Source: a virus. From it: a stretch of 36,994 bases of DNA. The DNA lies in IMG/VR virus record IMGVR_UViG_3300044960_000747, positions 1-36,994 of that record. The stretch is one strand, 5' to 3'. Of this stretch, positions 22,945-29,367 are shown in pieces; the first letter of the stretch is position 1, and each line of letters opens with the position of its first letter. The notes beneath the pieces were generated by a model. The model saw only the letters and a program-made list of their open reading frames with translations, searched no databases and had not been told where the DNA came from. Made by a program: the position numbers and the translations under genes.

Positions 22945-23790
22945 ATGACAGTGGCAAGCGGCAAGCGGCAAGCGGCAAGCGGAGAGCGGCAAGCGGCAAG
23001 CGGAGAGCGAAGAGCCAAGACACAGATTCTGGTCTCTCTGCTCTACGCTCTCTGCTCTCTGCTCTTGGCCTGCCCCGGATGGGCCGCCGGGCCTAACCAG
23101 GGGATCGATGGACCGTCCCAGGCCCCGCCTTATACGATCCTGGAACATCGGCTATCGGGCGATTGGGAATCGGGAGTGTGGGACATCGAACCGGCCCTGC
23201 AGCCGTTCAGCCAATGGCGGGTCTCCAGCGACGGCCTGGGGGTGCTATGGACGGCGCCCCCCGGCCGCTACACGCTCCGGGTGATCTCGGTCCACTGGGC
23301 AGAAAAAAGGGTCGCCCAGTGGCGTTTGGTGGTCACCATCGGCGACAAGCCCCCCGGGCCTGAGCCCAAACCCCCCGAACCGGAACCGCGGCCGGACCAG
23401 AAATACCAAGTGGTGATCTTGATCGAGTCGGGCAATCTCGACGATCTGCCCAGCGGACAGCTGGAAATCGTGGCCAGCCGCAAGTTCCGGGCCGCACTCC
23501 AAGCGGCCGGACACCAGCTGGTAGCCATCGTAGACCGCGATACGCCCCCCAGCGACCGCCTGCGACCTTTCTTTGCTGCCGCCAGCGGAAAATCCCCTCC
23601 CCTGCTATTGAGGGCCCCTCTGGCAGGCGGACAGATCGAGGCCATCCCCCTGCCCGCCAATATCGACGATACGCTCCAAGCGCTCCAGAAGTCGCCAGGC
23701 ACATGGGCACCACAGGTTCCCCATTCGGGAACCGCCCCCGCGAACCCCTCGTGCCCCGGCGGCACGTGCCCTTTGCCCAGGAGGTGGTAA
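22945..23790 (+). CDS. Secreted or lipoprotein-like protein with repeat-encoded signal peptide
   Basis: A 281-residue protein. Residues 1-28 are basic (four SGER/SGKR-type units), residues 28-42 hydrophobic (ILVSLLYALCSLLLA), and LLAC at 40-43 fits a lipobox; WAA at 46-48 could instead be a signal peptidase I site. All of this is encoded by a type A heptad hairpin (22957-23066). Residues about 60-130 form an Ig/PKD-like beta domain (VLWTAPPGRYTLRVISV). After a Pro/Glu linker (PGPEPKPPEPEPRPD), residues 150-255 look thioredoxin-like in layout but without a CxxC. It is co-transcribed with the papain-like gene two bases downstream. Localisation is inferred; function unknown. Confidence 0.65.
   Translation: MTVASGKRQAASGERQAASGERRAKTQILVSLLYALCSLLLACPGWAAGPNQGIDGPSQAPPYTILEHRLSGDWESGVWDIEPALQPFSQWRVSSDGLGVLWTAPPGRYTLRVISVHWAEKRVAQWRLVVTIGDKPPGPEPKPPEPEPRPDQKYQVVILIESGNLDDLPSGQLEIVASRKFRAALQAAGHQLVAIVDRDTPPSDRLRPFFAAASGKSPPLLLRAPLAGGQIEAIPLPANIDDTLQALQKSPGTWAPQVPHSGTAPANPSCPGGTCPLPRRW
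22957..23066 (+). repeat. Type A heptad hairpin element translated as signal peptide
   Basis: AGCGGCA and AGAGCGA units, centre aagaCACAGATTCTGGTC, then NNGCTCT units. The left arm encodes the basic n-region and the right arm the hydrophobic core of a signal peptide. Confidence 0.92.
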
Positions 23791-23791
23791 G

Positions 23792-24586
23792 ATGACCCGG
23801 ATTTACGGCGACGACAATTGGCATCTGCTCGTGGGCGGGCCACGCACGGAGGACGGCTCTCCGCAGATATTCCCTCGGCGCACGCGCTATGGCAGCCCCG
23901 AAGCGCAGGCCATCGGGCTGGTGCCGATCGAGGACTATCCGGATCGGATCATCCCGAAGGCCGACTGGCAATCCGTCATTCAAGAGTGCCACGCGCAACA
24001 GACGTTCGCGCTGTACCACCAGCGGGCCAGCGGCGTGTTTAGCGCGGGTTGGAACCAGGATGGCCTGGGATATTGCTGGGCCTACGGGCTCTCGGCCGCG
24101 GTGATGGACGCCCGCGAGGCGGAAGCGCAGAAGCCGGTGCGGCTGGCCCCCACGAGCCTCGGCTGGCTGGTGGGCTGGCGGAATCAGGGGTATTACCTCG
24201 ACGGCGCGATCGAGGGGGCCCGGCAGCGCGGCATTGCACCCGCTGAGTATGTGCCGGACCTGTCGATTTCGCCCAGCCGTTTCAAAAGCGGGTGGGAGGA
24301 GGCGGCACGGTTGTACCGGCCGCTGGAATGGTGGGACACTCGCCGCCAGGCCGGAACCGAGCCCTTCATTGGCCAATGTCTGGCCATCCTCCGCACGGGC
24401 CGCCCGCTCTATGTGGCCTATAACTGGTGGGGCCATGCGCTGGAATGCGTGGCATTGGAATGGTCATCCGGGGGGGTGGTGTGGGTGCTACGGAATTCCC
24501 ACGGGGAGGACGATGTGATTCGCCTTCAGGGCACGCGCGGCATACCCGACGAGGCCTACGGCGTGCGGGCGATCTCCCAGGCCTAG
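23792..24586 (+). CDS. Papain-like cysteine peptidase (C1-type)
   Basis: A 264-residue protein with all papain catalytic elements in order: oxyanion Gln89 and nucleophile Cys95 in NQDGLGYCWAYGLSA, His215 in GHALECVAL, and Asn235 in LRNSHGE. No signal peptide and no pro-region are evident. Ribosome site AGGAGG at 23782-23787 before ATG 23792. In phages such enzymes may process structural proteins or, next to a holin-like gene, act in lysis or host entry; no conventional lysozyme or amidase gene was recognised in this window. Activity as a peptidase is well supported; the substrate is unknown. Confidence 0.82.
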   Translation: MTRIYGDDNWHLLVGGPRTEDGSPQIFPRRTRYGSPEAQAIGLVPIEDYPDRIIPKADWQSVIQECHAQQTFALYHQRASGVFSAGWNQDGLGYCWAYGLSAAVMDAREAEAQKPVRLAPTSLGWLVGWRNQGYYLDGAIEGARQRGIAPAEYVPDLSISPSRFKSGWEEAARLYRPLEWWDTRRQAGTEPFIGQCLAILRTGRPLYVAYNWWGHALECVALEWSSGGVVWVLRNSHGEDDVIRLQGTRGIPDEAYGVRAISQA

Positions 24587-24595
24587 GAGCATAGT

Positions 24596-24710
24596 AGCAG
24601 GGAGCAGGGAGCGGGGAGCAGGGAGCAGGGAGCGGGGAGCAGGGAGCAGGGAGCGGGGAGGAAATCCCCCTGCCCCGTGCTCCGTGCCCCCTGCCCCATG
24701 CTCCCTGCCC
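24596..24710 (+). repeat. Type B heptad hairpin element
   Basis: AGCAGGG/AGCGGGG units, centre GGGAGGAAATCCCCC, CCCGTGC/CCCCTGC units; 13 bases before the holin-like start. Confidence 0.92.
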
Positions 24711-24723
24711 TAAGGAGCGGACC

Positions 24724-24999
24724 ATGGATGTCGATCCGGGCGTGCTGAAAACGATACTCGAAAGCCTGGGCCTGGTGGGGGTCCCCCTCGGCGTCATGGC
24801 GTATATCTGCGTGTACTACGTTCGGGTCGCCATGCCCAATCTGGTCCGGGAATTCCGGGAGGAGACCGCCGCGATCCGGGCAGAGGCCCTGGCCGAGCGC
24901 CAACAGCACGCCGCGCACGTAGAACGGCTGTCTCAGGCCATCGAGACCCTGGCGCAAACCATCCATGCGGATGGCGGCCGCAAAGCGCAGAAAACCTAA
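24724..24999 (+). CDS. Small membrane protein with coiled coil, holin candidate
   Basis: A 91-residue protein: short polar N-terminus, one hydrophobic segment at residues 14-34 (LGLVGVPLGVMAYICVYYV), then a long amphipathic helix to residue 85 (EETAAIRAEALAERQQHAAH) likely to form a coiled coil. Size, single span and charged tail suit a holin of the single-helix type or a spanin-like partner. It follows the papain-like peptidase, supporting a lysis cassette reading. AAGGAG precedes ATG 24724. The stop overlaps the next start (TAATG). Confidence 0.55.
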   Translation: MDVDPGVLKTILESLGLVGVPLGVMAYICVYYVRVAMPNLVREFREETAAIRAEALAERQQHAAHVERLSQAIETLAQTIHADGGRKAQKT

Positions 25000-25472
25000 T
25001 GGCACGCGAATCCGATATTCTCCAAGCGATCCTGGATCGGCTGCGCAGCGAGTTGCAGTTGGGCGAGCGTACCGCGTTCCTCGCCCTGAGCCATAGCGAG
25101 CCACCCAAGGTGCCCCGCGCCGGCGACTGGGTGCTTACGGTCACCCCGGGACGCTCCCAATACCCTCTGGAAGAGCAGGCCTTCGGCCAGCAATTGGTCG
25201 AAGAACTGGTGATTACCGTAACGATCTACACGCGGATCGCCCTGGATCCCGTGGACCACGCAGAGGCCCTGATTCTGGATGCCACCCGAGGACTGGCGGA
25301 GGCCAAACGCCGTGTGGCCCGGGCCCTGGCCGGCCGGATGCTCTTCTCGGGCCCTACGCCCCTGGTGCGGGATGCCTTGGAGCTGCGATTCGCCTCGGAA
25401 ATCCACTACGCCCCCGAGGCGCATATCGCCTGGCAGGAATTGGACTTCGCCGTGCGATTCGACTGGGACTAG
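24999..25472 (+). CDS. Probable tail terminator/completion protein
   Basis: A 157-residue alpha/beta protein starting MARESDILQAILDRLRSELQ with strands WVLTVTPGRSQYP, LVEELVITVTIYTRI and a C-terminal ELDFAVRFDWD. The helix-strand-helix plan resembles tail-terminator or neck proteins. The displaced position (after lysis-like genes rather than beside the tail tube) makes this uncertain. The start overlaps the preceding stop by one base. Confidence 0.45.
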   Translation: MARESDILQAILDRLRSELQLGERTAFLALSHSEPPKVPRAGDWVLTVTPGRSQYPLEEQAFGQQLVEELVITVTIYTRIALDPVDHAEALILDATRGLAEAKRRVARALAGRMLFSGPTPLVRDALELRFASEIHYAPEAHIAWQELDFAVRFDWD

Positions 25473-25487
25473 CGGAGGACGCGCGCT

Positions 25488-27848
25488 GTGCCGCAAGCGG
25501 AGTTGGGCGCCGACGTGCCTCTGTTATATCCGGACCGCGATGGCCGGCTGGCAGAGTTTTTGGACCATTGGCTGCCCCTGCAGATGGCCAGCCTCTTTGG
25601 CCCAGAGGCCTATCGGACGGCGGGTGTCCATCGCCCCAGGACGGCGATCTTTTTCGACGAGATTTTAAGCAACAATCGCCGCGTCCTGGGGGGAAGCCTG
25701 AGTGACGACCAGACGGGATTTCCCGTCTATCCGTGGAGCCACCTGCCGCCCGCCTGGATCCCCAACAGCGTCTGGATACCCACGGGCGCCAGCCGCTGGT
25801 CCATCGGGCTGTTCTGGCTGGAGTGGTCGGCCTGGCAGGCCTACAGCCCCTATGATATCCGCTGGAATGTGGGCACGGCGGAAGACCCCTGGTACATCCC
25901 GCTCGAACCGCTCGTCGCGTTTCGCGCCACCGAAGACCTCTGCCTGGCGGTCTATACGGATGCCCGCTTCCGCGAGAGCCAACTGGCCGCCCACCTGGAC
26001 CCCGGGGAACCCGATCCGTTTTATCCCGGCACCAATTGGGCCCTGTTGGTCGCCCAGTTGCCCTTTGCCGACCGGGTGCGGATGAGCACCCGGGAGGATA
26101 TCCCCTGGACCGACCTCTGCCAGGTCTGGCCGGGACGGGAATGGTTCCGCGATCTGCCGGCGGGGCTGGCCCTGGATGCCATCGCCGCTTGTCTGGGAAA
26201 ACGCATCATCTACCATCCCGTCGACCAATATTACCTGGCTCAGACGATCCTCGACGCCGGCGGGGGTCTGGCCCAGAACGACGCCGCTGTGGCGGTGGGG
26301 GGACTCGCCAGCCTGCCGGCCACCCCTAACCAGAAGCTGCGAGGCGTAACCGTCTCCCTGCCTATCCTGCTCTATTACGAATACGATCAGGGACAGAGCG
26401 CCTGGCGCATGGACCCCAGCGGCAAGCGCTACAGCCTGGAATTCGTGAGGGACACCCAGGGCCGCAAGCACAAACACCTCGCCTGCACCCACCCCGTGAA
26501 AATGCGGCCCTCCGGAGAAATCCTCAATCTTGATATGACCGGCCTGGTGGTCGAGTATCTGGCGGACCTCGTGGCCGAGTGGCATGACACGCAACCCACT
26601 TACCTCTTGAGCCGTACCCCCGATGCCCACTGGGTCCCCACCGCCTATGACGATTGGGTCTGGTACATGGCCGAGGCCCGTGACGGGGGATATTGGCCCA
26701 AGTGCCTGGTGGCCTCGATGCCTCCCGACTGCCACCCGGTCGAATTCCCCATCCACGACGATCCCCCGGTCCGCGTCTCGTCGAGCAGTTCCTCCTCCAG
26801 CAGCTCCAGTTCCTCGTCGAGCAGTGGGTCCTCGGCCAGTTCCTCCAGCGGAAGTCCTTCCCAAAGCAGCCAATCGGCGGAATCGTCCTCAGCCAGTTCG
26901 TCGGAATCCCGATCCTCCGGCTCGGCCAGCGCCAGCGGCTCGGGCAGCCCGTCCGGCTCGGCCAGCGCCAGCGGCTCGGGCAGCCCGTCCGGCTCGGCCA
27001 GCGCCAGTGCTTCGGGCAGCACAAGCGGAAGTCCCTCGGCCTCTGGTTCGGCCAGCGCCAGCGGCTCGGGCAGCCCGTCCGCCGGGCCGAAATCGTCGTC
27101 CAGCCCTTCGTCGTCCAGCCGCTCGTCATCCCAGAGCCAGTCGCTCTCGGCCAGTGGCTCCGGCAGCGATGGGGGCATCGTCTGGCCCCCCTGGACCGGC
27201 TGGGAGAGTTCTTCCTCCGGCAGCCCCAGCGGGTCGAGTTCGTCCCGCTCTAGCGCCAGTTCCAGCGGGTCCAGCGCGTCCAGCGCGTCGGCCAGCTCCT
27301 CGGCCAGCGCCAGTTGCGACACCTCGGGCGCGGCCTGCCCGGCCCCGGAGGGCCAGGAATTCTTCATCGGAGCCGCGGGCGGTATCTACGAAATCCCGTG
27401 CTGGGCCACCCGGCTTTATCTCGGGTTCCACGACGGCTACCAATGGAACAACAACGCTGGCAGCGTGTACGGTTTCTACCGCTGGATCTATCCGGGCCAG
27501 AATTTCGGTGCGGACAACAACGTCGGCGTAGGGGCCACGTGCTGCTTGTTCTTCGCTTACGCCCCGGACAACGCCATTGGGCCCTGGGGCGAGATGCCCA
27601 TGAGCAGCTTTCGCCCGGTGAGCATCCCCATTCCCCCCAACGCCATCGCCGTCCGATTGTTCAGTTTCGCCGGCAATTGGACGTTCAATCATGGCGACGG
27701 AGATACCTACTACGGACCCGATGGGGGTCCGCCCTATGTGCCCACCAACAGCGCCTACATGAGCCCCGCGTACAACTCGCAGAACTTGCGGACCATCACC
27801 ACCGGCAGCGGCGCCCTGGTGGGCATGTTCGGCGTGTCGTGCCCCTAA
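25488..27848 (+). CDS. Large tail protein with serine-rich linker and C-terminal lectin-like domain
   Basis: A 786-residue protein, GTG start with GGAGG at 25474-25478. Residues 1-425 form a globular, Trp/Tyr-rich domain likely to attach to the tail. Residues about 430-610 are almost only Ser, Ala, Gly and Pro, including a 12-residue unit (SGSASASGSGSP) repeated in DNA blocks of 36 bp near 26916-27077. Residues 615-786 are a beta-rich Cys-containing domain with ATRLYLGFHDGYQWNNNAG, a pattern seen in carbohydrate-binding beta-sandwich domains. This suggests a receptor-binding protein on a long flexible stalk. Three sugar-modifying enzymes follow, so the linker is a candidate glycosylation target. 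Confidence 0.7.
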   Translation: MPQAELGADVPLLYPDRDGRLAEFLDHWLPLQMASLFGPEAYRTAGVHRPRTAIFFDEILSNNRRVLGGSLSDDQTGFPVYPWSHLPPAWIPNSVWIPTGASRWSIGLFWLEWSAWQAYSPYDIRWNVGTAEDPWYIPLEPLVAFRATEDLCLAVYTDARFRESQLAAHLDPGEPDPFYPGTNWALLVAQLPFADRVRMSTREDIPWTDLCQVWPGREWFRDLPAGLALDAIAACLGKRIIYHPVDQYYLAQTILDAGGGLAQNDAAVAVGGLASLPATPNQKLRGVTVSLPILLYYEYDQGQSAWRMDPSGKRYSLEFVRDTQGRKHKHLACTHPVKMRPSGEILNLDMTGLVVEYLADLVAEWHDTQPTYLLSRTPDAHWVPTAYDDWVWYMAEARDGGYWPKCLVASMPPDCHPVEFPIHDDPPVRVSSSSSSSSSSSSSSSSGSSASSSSGSPSQSSQSAESSSASSSESRSSGSASASGSGSPSGSASASGSGSPSGSASASASGSTSGSPSASGSASASGSGSPSAGPKSSSSPSSSSRSSSQSQSLSASGSGSDGGIVWPPWTGWESSSSGSPSGSSSSRSSASSSGSSASSASASSSASASCDTSGAACPAPEGQEFFIGAAGGIYEIPCWATRLYLGFHDGYQWNNNAGSVYGFYRWIYPGQNFGADNNVGVGATCCLFFAYAPDNAIGPWGEMPMSSFRPVSIPIPPNAIAVRLFSFAGNWTFNHGDGDTYYGPDGGPPYVPTNSAYMSPAYNSQNLRTITTGSGALVGMFGVSCP
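26916..27077 (+). repeat. 36-bp tandem units encoding the Ser-rich linker
   Basis: Units start at 26916, 26952, 26988 (diverged 3' end) and 27042 (diverged 5' end), each encoding SGSASASGSGSP or a variant. They imply expansion by slippage or unequal recombination. Confidence 0.85.
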
Positions 27849-27849
27849 T

Positions 27850-27893
27850 GCGCAGGGAGCGAAGAGCAGAAAGCAGAAAGCAGGGAGCAAGAG
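27850..27893 (+). repeat. Half heptad element (left arm only)
   Basis: GAGCGAA, GAGCAGA and AAGCAGG units without a matching right arm, in the 48-base gap before the GT25 gene. GGGAGC in it may serve as the ribosome site. Confidence 0.65.
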
Positions 27894-27896
27894 ACC

Positions 27897-29228
27897 ATGA
27901 TCCAGTTCGAGCGGGTATACGTCATCAACCTCCGCCGCAGGCCCGACCGCCTGCGGGCCTTCTGGGAACGGCTGAAAGCCTGCCAGTGGCCCTTTGGGCA
28001 ACCGATCGTCTATCCGGCCATCGAAGGCGACAAAGTCGGCGTGCCCCCGGAGTTCACCCAGGGCGGCGGGGCCTATGGTTGCCGGATGAGCCACCTCCGC
28101 ATCCTCCAGGATTGCCTCATGGAGGATGTCCCCTCCGTGCTGATCCTGGAAGACGATGCGGATTTCCGGCCCGATTTCGGCCCGACCGTCCAGGAGTTCT
28201 TGGCGCGGGTGCCCGACGATTGGGAAGGGATCATGCTCGGTGGCCAGCATCACGTGCCGCCCGTACCGGTGCGCGAGGGTGTGGTCCGCGTGCGCAACGC
28301 CCAGCGGACCCACGCCTACGCCGCCCGAGGCCGATACCTCCGCTGCCTGCAACAACGCTGGGGCAACGCCACCGTGCATATCGATTGGCTGATGCGAGAT
28401 TGGCAGCACCAGTTTTTGGTTTATGCCCCCAGCCGCTGGCTGGTGGGCCAGGCCGGCGGCCGCTCCGATATCCGGGGCGCCGAAAAGCCCAAGGAATGGT
28501 GGCTCCCCCCCTCGGGCCAGGAACCCGTGGTGATCCTCCGCGCCCCTCGCCTGGTGATGGAGGCCCTCAGAGACCGAGGCTGGCACAGCGGCATGGAACG
28601 CGATCCGGCTACGGGCTTGGACCTGGGTTTGATCCAATGCTTCGAGCCGGGACTGCCGCCGGCCGAGAGCCGGGATCGCCTCCACCGCTGGATCCACACC
28701 GTACAGTGGGAATGCACCGGCGGAGGCATGGTCTGCACCCTATGGCACCCCGAGGCCAGATTGGAGATGGTCCAGGCCGCCTGGTCGGGTCCCGTGATGC
28801 TCGTCGAAGCCGATTCCATCGAGGCGGCCGAAGCCCAACTGCCCGAGTCGCTCCGCCAGGCCCTTGCGGGTTCGGCCACGGTGCGACTGTTGCCCATCGT
28901 CTTGCTGGACGCCCCGCGCCCGGTGGTGGAGCGGCTGTTGGAACTGGGCTGGCATATCGGCTACTGGCGCAACCCCGAGACCGGCATCGACCGCGGGCTG
29001 GAGCGGATCATGGGACCAGAGACCCCGCCGGACCAGCGCGTGGGGGAATTGGCCAAATGGTGCATCGAGCTACGGCGCGAGGCGGTCCGAGACGGAAAGA
29101 TCCTGGCCGTCTGGCACCCCGAGATCGACGAGACCCTCTTGGCCCGGGCCACGGCCGACCCGGTAATCCCCATCCGCGCCCGGTCCGTGGACGATGCCAT
29201 CGCGCAGTGGCAAAAGACAGGCCAATAA
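27897..29228 (+). CDS. GT25-family glycosyltransferase with duplicated C-terminal domain
   Basis: A 443-residue protein. Residues 1-185 are a GT25 domain: VYVINLRRRPDR at 7-18, GCRMSHLRILQ at 61-71, and ILEDDADF with the metal/nucleotide-sugar acidic residues at 85-89. GT25 enzymes transfer hexoses to lipooligosaccharide or, in animals, to collagen. Two C-terminal copies of a domain of about 105 residues follow (209-315 and 332-438): each starts with VV..LL or VILRAPR, contains GWH.G..R.P.TG.D.GL, and has a LWHPE/VWHPE motif. ATG 27897. It lies directly after the Ser-rich tail protein. Confidence 0.82.
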   Translation: MIQFERVYVINLRRRPDRLRAFWERLKACQWPFGQPIVYPAIEGDKVGVPPEFTQGGGAYGCRMSHLRILQDCLMEDVPSVLILEDDADFRPDFGPTVQEFLARVPDDWEGIMLGGQHHVPPVPVREGVVRVRNAQRTHAYAARGRYLRCLQQRWGNATVHIDWLMRDWQHQFLVYAPSRWLVGQAGGRSDIRGAEKPKEWWLPPSGQEPVVILRAPRLVMEALRDRGWHSGMERDPATGLDLGLIQCFEPGLPPAESRDRLHRWIHTVQWECTGGGMVCTLWHPEARLEMVQAAWSGPVMLVEADSIEAAEAQLPESLRQALAGSATVRLLPIVLLDAPRPVVERLLELGWHIGYWRNPETGIDRGLERIMGPETPPDQRVGELAKWCIELRREAVRDGKILAVWHPEIDETLLARATADPVIPIRARSVDDAIAQWQKTGQ

Positions 29229-29321
29229 GCGGCAAGCGGAGAGCGAAGAGCGGCAAGCGGAGAGCGAAGAGCCAAGACACAGATTCCGGTCTCTCTGCTC
29301 TACGCTCTCTGCTCTTCGCTC
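29225..29321 (+). repeat. Type A heptad hairpin element
   Basis: AGCGGCA and AGAGCGA units, centre aagaCACAGATTCCGGTC, NNGCTCT units, followed by AAGGAGG at 29325-29331. Confidence 0.9.
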
Positions 29322-29367
29322 CGTAAGGAGGAACTACGGACAACCGCCCCCTGGGGGCCATCGACTT

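Noticed and set aside
26645-27367. Acidic, Leu/Glu-rich minus-strand frame opposite the Ser-rich linker
   Set aside because: Mirror translation of Ser codon repeats (TCG/AGC read as LEEL-type); no start signal and no gene context.
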